5,380 nucleotides of DNA from Candidatus Bathyarchaeota archaeon (GTDB lineage: Archaea > Asgardarchaeota > Lokiarchaeia > Sigyniarchaeales > Sigyniarchaeaceae): positions 1 through 5,380 of the forward strand of contig WJJB01000201.1 of NCBI GenBank assembly GCA_014729935.1, written 5' to 3'. The notes beneath the pieces were generated by a model. The model saw only the letters and a list, made by a program, of their open reading frames with translations, was not told the origin of the DNA and did no database searches. Both the position numbers and the translations under genes were made by a program. Of this stretch, positions 1 through 5,380 are shown piece by piece (position 1 is the stretch's first letter; each line of letters opens with the position of its first letter).

Positions 1-39
1 ATCGTGTGCCCTTATTGCAAGACCACGAACTTGATTTAA
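1..39 (+). CDS. 3' end of a gene ending in a zinc knuckle (partial)
   Basis: The first 39 bases read, in frame from base 1, as 12 codons and a TAA stop: IVCPYCKTTNLI. The CPYC pair with a following K/T/N is typical of a zinc-ribbon or rubredoxin-like knuckle, which often sits at the extreme C-terminus of archaeal proteins. The rest of the gene lies outside the window, so neither the family nor the partner cysteines can be seen. The stop (37-39) overlaps the stop of the convergent minus-strand solenoid gene (36-38), sharing a TTAA tetranucleotide. Such tight convergence favours a real gene end. The alternative is a chance CxxC in a short open stretch, which 39 bases cannot exclude. Confidence 0.5.
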   Translation: MVCPYCKTTNLI

Positions 40-1610
40 CCCGATAGTGCCGTGCTCTCTTCAAGCACGTCAATAATTCGAACTAAAATCTCCTTTTTTT
101 CAAACTCGTTGTTAACCTCCTGAATCAACGTGAGGGCACGAGATAAGCATTTCTCGCTCTCAATCATCTCCCCCTTCAGTAAAAATCCACGTGCTGCATG
201 GACGAGTAGGTGGCATTGTCTTGAAATACCCGGCGTGTCCTCGATAATACCACGGACATCGCTTGCGTGAATTGATTCCATGGAATGGATTTTTACATCA
301 ATCAGGAAATGGTTGATGTCCATGACGTGTTCACTAATGATCATGTTATCCAATATCACCGGCGCGTTTAATGCCATTATTTCCGTCGAGATTGCTCTCA
401 CGCATGTTTTTCGTTCCAAGAAATTTCTCCCCATTCTTGAAAGAAGGATTGCCTTGAGAGAGGAATCTCGCCTTTGGTTGATAACGTCCACCATGATATC
501 AAATGTTCCCCCCTCTATGGTTTCCACGGAATCCTTCAGGATATCTAGAAGGCGCTTGACGATGCTCTTGAAAAAATGTCCATCTGAAAGATGTCTCGCG
601 ATTTCAATCACTTGTCTAATAATGCTATTCAATTCACGATCGGTGCCGTATATCTTCACGAGTTGCATGAATTCCAGCAATACTTGGCAATGACTTAACA
701 AGCCTTGATGATCTCTCGAAAATTCGATGATATCCTTGGCTTCCTCGCTCTTCCATGTATTCTCACCTCTTAGGATGAAAAGGATCTTCAAATAATTACG
801 TATCATCAATGCCCTTGAAAATTCACCTTCTTGCTCATGCACCATGCACTTCAGGTTTCCCAGGATGCTCGAAATTTCCCCATCATTCTTCGATTGCTTG
901 TAATGCAATGCTCTTGCAACTGATATACCAGACAAGGTTGCCGGGTCATGAATTTCCCCCAATAATGCGGTAAGCTTTGATTTTAAGCCTTCATCGGCTG
1001 TCCTTGTAACAATTGGCTGGAATGCCACGTGGATTTCCTTGATTGCCTCTTCCCGGTAATACGATGTCGTGATGTTCCTCGCAAGGGTTGAGAGTATATC
1101 GATCACGCCACTAAATCCGTGAACCTGGGTGATCATGCAAACCTTTTTCACGAGATCGAATTGCAACTGGTCAAGCCTTGATGTATTTATAAACCTATAT
1201 GCATCACGAAGCTGGATAACCCGTTTTTCAATTTCCTGCTTGAACACGGTCTCAATTTCCAAGCTATCCAATTCCGTTATGGCATCTATCAGCACCTTTA
1301 ATCTGTGAGAAGCAATTGAGATTTCGGGGACAAGGCTTAAGCCATGATCCCGCAACCTCGGGATTCCAGAATGGATGAAACATGAAATCGCGTCCCTCAA
1401 GGATGCCGAACGAGCCAATGATTGTGGTTCCCTGCTAATTTCGCCATGAAACCATGCGTTCAACACATCTAATCGTGATTGATCGCTTCCTGAGCAATCA
1501 GCCGAAAAAAACCTGATAAGCCGAGCGCCTAGCTCGATCTTGGTGGAAAAGTATGAGAATTCCAGCAAGCACGCTTGAACGCGTGGAATGATGCGCTTCA
1601 CCCTAATCAC
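36..1610 (-). CDS. Alpha-solenoid (TPR/HEAT-like) protein of unknown function, 524 aa
   Basis: The product is a long, soluble, almost entirely helical protein with no signal peptide, membrane segment or catalytic motif that I recognise. Short helix pairs recur along its length, for example SYYREEAIKEIHVAF (about 183-197), RDSSLKAILLSRMGRNFLER (381-400) and a TPR-like unit near 470-515 with the pattern A-x2-G...SEKCLSRAL. This is the look of a TPR/HEAT-type superhelix, which normally binds other proteins. It is the third gene of a minus-strand run, 54 bases after the ligase gene, so it may be a scaffold for the enzymes upstream; that is inference. The first in-frame start is GTG at 1610 with no ribosome site. 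Coding-like sequence continues upstream to a TGA at 1638-1640, so the true start may be ATG 1642 with a one-base shift in an A5 run. The stop overlaps the stop of a convergent gene. Confidence 0.8.
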   Translation of the reverse strand: MIRVKRIIPRVQACLLEFSYFSTKIELGARLIRFFSADCSGSDQSRLDVLNAWFHGEISREPQSLARSASLRDAISCFIHSGIPRLRDHGLSLVPEISIASHRLKVLIDAITELDSLEIETVFKQEIEKRVIQLRDAYRFINTSRLDQLQFDLVKKVCMITQVHGFSGVIDILSTLARNITTSYYREEAIKEIHVAFQPIVTRTADEGLKSKLTALLGEIHDPATLSGISVARALHYKQSKNDGEISSILGNLKCMVHEQEGEFSRALMIRNYLKILFILRGENTWKSEEAKDIIEFSRDHQGLLSHCQVLLEFMQLVKIYGTDRELNSIIRQVIEIARHLSDGHFFKSIVKRLLDILKDSVETIEGGTFDIMVDVINQRRDSSLKAILLSRMGRNFLERKTCVRAISTEIMALNAPVILDNMIISEHVMDINHFLIDVKIHSMESIHASDVRGIIEDTPGISRQCHLLVHAARGFLLKGEMIESEKCLSRALTLIQEVNNEFEKKEILVRIIDVLEESTALSG

Positions 1611-1664
1611 GGCATCAAATGCATCATGGTTTTTGATTCATGTTCCCCAGTCTCCAGTGAAAAG

Positions 1665-2888
1665 TCAATACTCTCCAGCTAATTTAACGTCTTGATATGG
1701 CGAGACATGGATCCCCATGTCAGTAATGAATTGCTTCAATCCGTCACCATCCAAGTTGTTTTCCTGTGCTTCCACGAGGTGCAGGATGAACTCCTTCAAT
1801 ATATACTTTTTCTGTCCTTTCAAGTATTTTTTCTTTATGTTCCTGTATGCCTCTCGGATGATATCTGCCATTGCCCATCCCTTCTTTGCAAGTTTGAATG
1901 GTGCAAGCACGTCTTTTTCGAATTGTAACAACTCAATTACTCGCTTGTAGTCTTTGAAAAACTTATCGATATATTGGGGCACATTCAATCCTTGCCCATT
2001 CCAATGGATGGTGGCATTCATGCCGTTTCGAGCAACGTTCAACCTGTCCTGAATGTATTGCTGGTGGTTGTATTGCTCCCAAGCTTTTTTTCCAGCAATT
2101 GCACCAATTGTTACTGTCTTAATGATGAAAAAACCAGCAATAATGTATTCTGGCAGGTTGGAATCACAAACGCGAATTTCCAAGGTGTGTGGCTTCTTTC
2201 CCTTTGGGGGAGAATAGTAAAGCTCGTGGAATGGCTTCGTGGTCTTCATTGCACCGATCTTTTCCCGCGAAATTGCCCTAAACATGGCGGGTCCATTATG
2301 TATCAATCGATTTGATGAAAAACTCGTGTCTGCGCCCCGCAATAGTGATGAATTTGCCAAAATGGCAATGAGAAAAGGTACCTGCTGGTGAATCGCCACG
2401 GCTACTTTATAGAGCACGATGTCATCAATTTCGACGGTATCTTTAAACCCCAGGTGGTAGTGCACACCTGCAGTATCTAATTCATCGGTGAAGGAACCGA
2501 GTAATGCGATTTGGCGGTTTCTCGCCTCCGCCATATTCATGGAATATTTCCGCAAGCTGGATTTCATCCTGAATGCTGCCTTGTTGATGGATGTGAATAC
2601 GGGCGAGTTGAATTCCGAACCAATCGTGACATCGTTGGTGAAATTCTCGTCTAGTTCCACACCCACCTTGTTATCGGGATAGAAAGGGGCCTGGGCAAGG
2701 ATCTCAAGCCTCTCGGTATCAATGGTAAATGATTCAACCTCCATCCCTATCGTGGGAATGAGTAAGGTGACAATTTGCTTGGTATCCCTATTCTCGTGGA
2801 GGAATACCGAGCATATTGGACATTCGAAGATCTGGGGATATTTCATACCCTTTATCTGCGCGTTGCACTCGGGGCAGTATTTCTTCAT
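1665..2888 (-). CDS. Zinc-ribbon carboxylate-amine ligase (GCS2/amidoligase-like), 407 aa
   Basis: Residues 5-8 (CPEC) and 23-26 (CPIC) form a four-cysteine zinc ribbon at the N-terminus. The rest matches the glutamate-cysteine ligase fold. It has GVELDENF (76-83, the usual GVExE-type metal/nucleotide strand), SEFNSPVF (91-98, like the E-x-SP strand of amidoligases), GVHYHLGF (141-148, matching the G-x-HxHxG motif), LLRGADTSF (182-190, as in YbdK-type ligases) and LEIRVCDSNL (236-245, the EFR-type substrate strand). Known members join a carboxylate to an amine with ATP; the substrate here cannot be read from sequence. The C-terminal part (about 300-400) is helical and lysine-rich. The ATG is well supported: 24 bases separate it from the hydrolase stop, with GGAG seven bases upstream and a second GGAGG further out. 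The enzyme class is fairly sure. Whether it is closer to GCS2 or to the Amidoligase_2 family is open. The second acidic position of GVExE is Asp here. Confidence 0.75.
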   Translation of the reverse strand: MKKYCPECNAQIKGMKYPQIFECPICSVFLHENRDTKQIVTLLIPTIGMEVESFTIDTERLEILAQAPFYPDNKVGVELDENFTNDVTIGSEFNSPVFTSINKAAFRMKSSLRKYSMNMAEARNRQIALLGSFTDELDTAGVHYHLGFKDTVEIDDIVLYKVAVAIHQQVPFLIAILANSSLLRGADTSFSSNRLIHNGPAMFRAISREKIGAMKTTKPFHELYYSPPKGKKPHTLEIRVCDSNLPEYIIAGFFIIKTVTIGAIAGKKAWEQYNHQQYIQDRLNVARNGMNATIHWNGQGLNVPQYIDKFFKDYKRVIELLQFEKDVLAPFKLAKKGWAMADIIREAYRNIKKKYLKGQKKYILKEFILHLVEAQENNLDGDGLKQFITDMGIHVSPYQDVKLAGEY

Positions 2889-2895
2889 GAAAAAT

Positions 2896-2908
2896 CTCCA
2901 CTTCCTCC
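2896..2908 (-). promoter_or_regulatory. Double Shine-Dalgarno for the ligase gene
   Basis: Read on the minus strand, the 24-base gap between the hydrolase stop and the ligase ATG holds AAAGGAGGAAGTGGAG. The GGAG at 2896-2899 is seven bases from the ATG, and a stronger GGAGG at 2904-2908 is fifteen bases away. The site fixes the ligase start and indicates translation from a message shared with the hydrolase. Confidence 0.75.
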
Positions 2909-2912
2909 TTTA

Positions 2913-3809
2913 TCAACCCGATGGGGAGCAAATAGTTGAAATCATCTTGATGATGTCACCGGGGGCATCCTCCTGCAGGAAATGGGAGGCATCATTAATC
3001 CGCTTCACTTGGATACCTGGTAATAGTTTTTCAGTCCATCGCTTTATGATGGAGGGGGGGAAGACGGGGTCTTTCATCCCCCACACCAGCAATTTCTCCT
3101 TTGAATGGAGCAAGTGCATATTTTCCCGCACGTGTTGCATGGCAGGGGCACTAGGATGGGAAAATCCGATGGGAATATCCCTTGGAAAGGCAAGAGCTCC
3201 GATGCAATACCGTTCATTCGGGAATGGGGCAGTATATGCTTGTAGCATGGTATCATTAATGACCTCTTGGTGGTGGATGGATTGCTTGAACAAGAAGGGG
3301 ACCGTATCTTTCATGTTGGAGAACATGGCTTCATATACTCCCCGGTCCTCGAGGTCCTGGTACCATGGCTTTGTACCTCCCCGGGCAACACCGATGGACG
3401 TGTTCATGATTACCAACCTTGAAATTCTTTCAGGATATTCCACGGCGAATCCCAAGCCGATCGGACCCCCCCAATCTTGAACGACGAGAGTGATATCGTG
3501 GAGATCAAGTTCCATCATCAAGGAAGTGAAGTTATCTACGTGTTGTTCCATGACATATTCCATGCCTGCTGGCACGTCACTTTTTCCGAAACCCACGTGA
3601 TCAGGTACCACCACGCGATGTGTTTTCGAGAGGTGTTTAATGAACTTCCTATACAAATACCCCCATGTTGGCATGCCATGCAGGCAAACGATTGGTTCTC
3701 CGGTTCCCTCGTCAACATAATGCATGCGATATCCATCAAGGGACATGAACCGTGGCTTGTAGGGAAAGGAACCGTTGAAGGTCTCATCTTCCATGTACCG
3801 TCTTTCCAT
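2913..3809 (-). CDS. Haloalkane dehalogenase family alpha/beta hydrolase (DhlA-like), 298 aa
   Basis: This is a full-length soluble alpha/beta-hydrolase. The oxyanion segment is HGMPTWGYLYR (44-54), the nucleophile elbow is VVQDWGGPIGL (109-119) with Asp112, the acid is Asp247 in WGMKDPVF, and the general base is His276 in DASHFLQ. An Asp nucleophile followed by Trp, and an acid after the late strand (GMKD), are marks of haloalkane dehalogenases of the DhlA type. The cap also matches DhlA: AYTAPFPNERY (191-201) resembles AYAAPFPD...Y, and Trp149 may be the second halide-holding Trp alongside Trp113. Family members hydrolyse carbon-halogen bonds to alcohol and halide. The residue after HG is Met46, where characterised enzymes mostly have Asn or Glu, so true dehalogenase activity is not assured. 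It is the first gene of the leftward run. The ATG at 3809 has a GTGAT ribosome-site-like stretch five bases before it; Met6 is an alternative start. Confidence 0.85.
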   Translation of the reverse strand: MERRYMEDETFNGSFPYKPRFMSLDGYRMHYVDEGTGEPIVCLHGMPTWGYLYRKFIKHLSKTHRVVVPDHVGFGKSDVPAGMEYVMEQHVDNFTSLMMELDLHDITLVVQDWGGPIGLGFAVEYPERISRLVIMNTSIGVARGGTKPWYQDLEDRGVYEAMFSNMKDTVPFLFKQSIHHQEVINDTMLQAYTAPFPNERYCIGALAFPRDIPIGFSHPSAPAMQHVRENMHLLHSKEKLLVWGMKDPVFPPSIIKRWTEKLLPGIQVKRINDASHFLQEDAPGDIIKMISTICSPSG

Positions 3810-3815
3810 GACTTA

Positions 3816-3943
3816 TCACGAAGCATTGATGTCGCATTCCTTTATCTTTCTTTGCGAATCTAGAAGGCGTCCTTTCTCCGCACTCAGGAAGCCCGATCAA
3901 ATTCATTCTCGATTTTTTGCACGATCTTGATATCATCTTGCAT
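3816..3943 (-). other. Possible broken short ORF ahead of the hydrolase
   Basis: On the minus strand an ATG at 3943 opens MQDDIKIVQKIENEFDRAS and stops at 3884. An overlapping frame from about 3898 continues with an equally charged, helix-like peptide (FLSAEKGRLLDSQRKIKE) and ends in tandem TGA-TAA at 3818-3813, three bases before the hydrolase ATG. A single one-base shift would join the two into one peptide of about 43 residues. It could be a decayed gene, a leader peptide, or chance. I recognise no family and see no clear ribosome site before the ATG. Apart from this, the 275 bases between the hydrolase and the hairpin/relic region show only a weak A/T-rich stretch near 3838-3850. Confidence 0.25.
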
Positions 3944-4049
3944 TGGATGATCGCATTGGTGTAAATACGACTTTTACTTGCAATACCGGTCCAATAAGAT
4001 GGCGTTTTTCTACCTCACGCGTCCAATCTTGAATTTATCATTTTTGCGA

Positions 4050-4083
4050 AAGAAAAAACGCCCCTTTAATTAATTTAGGGCGT
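4050..4083 (-). terminator. Hairpin followed by a T-run (minus-strand terminator-like)
   Basis: ACGCCC at 4058-4063 pairs with GGGCGT at 4078-4083 around an A/T-only-rich loop of about 14 bases. On the minus strand the stem is followed by TTTTTTCTTT, a terminator-like arrangement; on the plus strand no T-run follows. It would stop leftward transcripts that pass the 134-aa gene and run antisense through the relic region, before they reach the hydrolase. Archaeal termination mainly needs the T-run, so the stem may have another role. Confidence 0.5.
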
Positions 4084-4084
4084 G

Positions 4085-4332
4085 ATAGTTCAATTCTCGC
4101 ACCAGTACAATGCCACCCGTATCGGAGTCGAAACACGCGTCCCAAGCGCGGTATGAAATGGCTCAGGGATCCAACGCGCAACGATCCAGTGATTGAGCTG
4201 CATACACGCCTGAACCATGATCCCTCGATTTACTTGCGGAAATCGGTGGGAAACAACTTGAAGGATCTCTCAAAATACATGCCCGTGAAAGTTCTTGACA
4301 CCATCGAACGTTGGTTACGGGAGGGGAAGTAG
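4085..4332 (+). pseudogene. Frameshifted relic of a DNA alkylation repeat (AlkC/AlkD-like) gene
   Basis: Two plus-strand frames together give a stretch typical of DNA alkylation repeat (HEAT-like) glycosylases. Bases 4085-4126 read IVQFSHQYNATRIGVE. After a one-base shift near 4126-4128 the next frame reads TRPKRGMKWLRDP, then LNHDPSIYLRKSVGNNLKDL and VLDTIERWLREGK, ending in TAG at 4330-4332. The family pattern from memory is VRRLxSEGxRP...DPSxYVRxSVANxLNDxSKxxP...RW, and the fit is close. In intact members this HEAT block lies in the second half of a protein of more than 200 residues that removes alkylated bases from DNA. Here the N-terminal half is missing: stops lie just upstream and an unrelated hairpin abuts at 4083. 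The C-terminal tail is also cut off. No start codon or ribosome site serves it. A sequencing error could explain the single shift but not the lost ends. Confidence 0.7.
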
Positions 4333-4505
4333 TTACAATCCAAGGCACAGGAAAAAGCACTCCTGTGGACAATATATCAAGCATTGCATTGGTTGAAACA
4401 AAGGAACCACGCTTTCACGACAAGATACGTTCACTTGTCGGGCAAGATTACTTGGATTATTTTGACGAAAAAAGGAACAGGTGGGCGGTCCCCCGAGAAG
4501 GATAG
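4311..4505 (+). pseudogene. Unrecognised gene tail, probable relic
   Basis: In the third plus-strand frame, directly behind the alkylation-repeat relic, bases from about 4311 to the TAG at 4503-4505 encode up to 64 residues ending FHDKIRSLVG, DYLDYFDEKR, WAVPREG. Codon choice and the mix of charged and aromatic residues look like genuine coding sequence, especially from about 4395 onward. The only in-frame start is a TTG inside the relic's own last codons, with no ribosome site. The sensible reading is therefore the 3' end of a gene whose front has been lost. I do not recognise the family. It could instead be a short functional ORF using the TTG, which I consider less likely. Confidence 0.45.
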
Positions 4506-4540
4506 CTTTCAATGGGACCATACCCTGATATATTTGCGTG

Positions 4541-4945
4541 CTACTCCTGCATGACTTTCCGGGTGAATGACAATTGGAACGGATTGTCCGTTTTGATGAT
4601 TATCTCAAACTCGTGTTCCTTGCCCGGCTCGATATCTTCAACGGGAACGAAAATCTTGATCTTGCCACCAACTGGAATGACATACCCCGCAAATTCCTTG
4701 GCATTCTTGTATGTAAAACTCTTGTCTTCGTCAACCGTTATCTTTAGATTCTCTTTAAGAGCTTCTTTATCAACCGGTTTGCCATCTATGCTGGCTTCGA
4801 TGTAATTCTCAACATCGTCCGGGACCTCGTCCACGCTTAGGGGTGAAATGACATTAATCATGGTGATTTCCAAGCCCCCGTTGATTTTCTTGACTGCATC
4901 CTTTGGAAACATGCGCTTCATGATGTATTTTGGAATATAACTCAT
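4541..4945 (-). CDS. Conserved-looking beta-rich hypothetical protein, 134 aa
   Basis: The product begins MSYIPKYIMKRMFPKDAVKK, a basic, possibly membrane- or partner-facing N-terminus. It is followed by alternating strands (GLEITMINVISPLSV, LKITVDEDKSFTY, KIKIFVPVEDI, HEFEIIIKTDN, PFQLSFTRKV) that suggest an immunoglobulin-like or other beta-sandwich fold. There are no cysteines, no signal peptide and no catalytic motif, so it is probably cytoplasmic and structural or binding. I recognise no named family. I chose the ATG at 4945 because MSYIPKY is a natural start and GTGAGAG precedes it; a GTG at 4954 would add three residues. The gene is alone on its strand and divergent from the coiled-coil gene. 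It has its own TATA box about 68-76 bases upstream of the ATG. Downstream it faces the relic end at 4505. Confidence 0.8.
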   Translation of the reverse strand: MSYIPKYIMKRMFPKDAVKKINGGLEITMINVISPLSVDEVPDDVENYIEASIDGKPVDKEALKENLKITVDEDKSFTYKNAKEFAGYVIPVGGKIKIFVPVEDIEPGKEHEFEIIIKTDNPFQLSFTRKVMQE

Positions 4946-5010
4946 ATCTCTCACGTCGTCTTTCTAAAAGCACCTGTGTGCACAAAGACACACCCATACA
5001 TGCACTTGAA

Positions 5011-5027
5011 ACTATATATTTTTTCGT
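5011..5027 (-). promoter_or_regulatory. TATA box for the leftward 134-aa gene
   Basis: The minus strand reads CGAAAAAATATATAGTT here: a TATA element (AAATATATA, 5021-5013) with a purine-rich BRE-like stretch before it. Archaeal transcription starts about 25 bases downstream of the TATA box, which puts the start near 4990 and leaves a leader of about 45 bases. Confidence 0.55.
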
Positions 5028-5053
5028 TAGGTTTTGTTTTAAAAGCAACACAT

Positions 5054-5068
5054 GGAAATTTTATATGG
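5054..5068 (+). promoter_or_regulatory. TATA box for the rightward coiled-coil gene
   Basis: GGAAATTTTATATGG combines a BRE-like GGAAA with a near-consensus archaeal TATA element (TTTTATAT, 5059-5066). The predicted transcript start is near 5088, with a leader of about 35 bases that contains the GAGGTG ribosome site. It lies only some 35 bases from the opposing TATA box, so the two promoters are close neighbours. Confidence 0.6.
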
Positions 5069-5105
5069 ATCGAAGGTGTCCTTTTGTTCAAGGTTAGTAG
5101 GTATT

Positions 5106-5111
5106 GAGGTG
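5106..5111 (+). promoter_or_regulatory. Shine-Dalgarno GAGGTG for the coiled-coil gene
   Basis: GAGGTG is complementary to the CACCUC at the 3' end of archaeal 16S rRNA and ends 11 bases before the ATG at 5123. It supports that start, which is also the first ATG of the open frame. Confidence 0.65.
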
Positions 5112-5122
5112 TATATTGTACA

Positions 5123-5380
5123 ATGGCAATTAACTGGGAGAAAGTAGAAAAGAAACCTGAGAAATTTCACAAGGTAGCAGGGCAGATTTTACTGGATTAC
5201 CGCGCTCGGGAGAAATCGATGAATTCCGTCATCGAGGAACTAAAGAAGAAATTGGAAGATAAAACTGACACGGGTAGCACCCTCAAGGCAGATTTAGAAG
5301 CATCCAAGGTAAAAATTGAAACTTTGGAGGAAAAAATAACCAACTTGAAATCTAAGGTCTCGAGCAAGGAAGATGCAAAT
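5123..5380 (+). CDS. Coiled-coil protein, N-terminal 86 aa (partial)
   Basis: The open frame runs from ATG 5123 to the window end without a stop. It begins MAINWEKVEKKPEKFHKVAG, followed by a short segment (QILLDYRAREKSMNSVIEE) and then a long charged helix. From about residue 37 the sequence is rich in E, K and D with leucines at heptad spacing (LKKKLEDK, LKADLEASKVKIETLEEKI, LKSKVSSKED), which is a coiled coil. There is no signal peptide or membrane segment in the visible part, so it is probably cytoplasmic. The function depends on the unseen C-terminal part and I do not assign one. A TATA box and a GAGGTG ribosome site upstream support the start. It is divergent from the beta-rich small protein. 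Confidence 0.8.
   Translation, partial: MAINWEKVEKKPEKFHKVAGQILLDYRAREKSMNSVIEELKKKLEDKTDTGSTLKADLEASKVKIETLEEKITNLKSKVSSKEDAN

Noticed and set aside
280..693. A 137-codon plus-strand open frame within the solenoid gene
   Set aside because: Its composition is that of an antisense shadow; the minus-strand reading is longer and has coherent helical repeats.
2722..3480. A 252-codon open frame on the plus strand
   Set aside because: It lies antisense across the well-supported hydrolase and the start of the ligase, has no ribosome site, and its protein shows no family features.
3477..3863. A 128-codon plus-strand open frame
   Set aside because: It is antisense to the hydrolase N-terminus, which carries the recognisable HG-P oxyanion motif on the other strand.
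3928..3960. TGATATCA palindrome and two GCATTGG copies 13 bases apart
   Set aside because: Too short to support an operator or repeat array on their own, and they overlap the possible short ORF.
4163..4384. A 73-codon minus-strand open frame
   Set aside because: It is antisense to the alkylation-repeat relic, whose plus-strand translation matches a known family pattern.
4512..4805. A 97-codon plus-strand open frame
   Set aside because: It is antisense to the beta-rich small protein, which has a proper start and promoter on the minus strand.
1..5380. CRISPR array, tRNA, rRNA or insertion sequence
   Set aside because: No regularly spaced repeats, cloverleaf-type sequence, rRNA stretches, transposase motif or terminal inverted repeats were seen on either strand.

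Overview
The window looks like archaeal chromosomal DNA. Two intergenic promoters have an archaeal TATA/BRE layout, one start has a clear GAGGTG-type ribosome site, genes are tightly packed, and two proteins carry short CPxC zinc knuckles. The small basic/beta-rich protein on the right and the overall style suggest an Asgard-type archaeon. That placement is an impression, not something I could test.

Left and centre (36-3809, minus strand): three genes read leftward in a compact probable operon. First comes a DhlA-like haloalkane dehalogenase family alpha/beta hydrolase. A gap of 24 bases with a strong Shine-Dalgarno follows, then a protein joining an N-terminal four-cysteine zinc ribbon to a GCS2/amidoligase-type carboxylate-amine ligase domain. 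Last is a 524-residue all-helical protein with TPR/HEAT-like repeats. The set combines a hydrolase, an amide-bond-forming enzyme and a probable scaffold, and I know of no described pathway with this layout. At the far left, the last 12 codons of a plus-strand gene ending in a CPYC knuckle converge on the operon, and the two TAA stops share bases.

Middle (3810-4540): this stretch holds no intact gene but is not empty. It contains a frameshifted fragment of a DNA alkylation repeat (AlkC/AlkD-like) gene, followed directly by the tail of a second, unrecognised gene. There is also a hairpin with a T-run on the minus strand, and a possible broken short ORF just before the hydrolase. It reads as a zone of gene decay or a rearrangement scar.

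Right (4541-5380): two divergent genes flank a 177-base intergenic region with a TATA box facing each way. The leftward one encodes a 134-residue conserved-looking beta-rich protein of unknown function. The rightward one is the first 86 residues of a coiled-coil protein that runs off the window.
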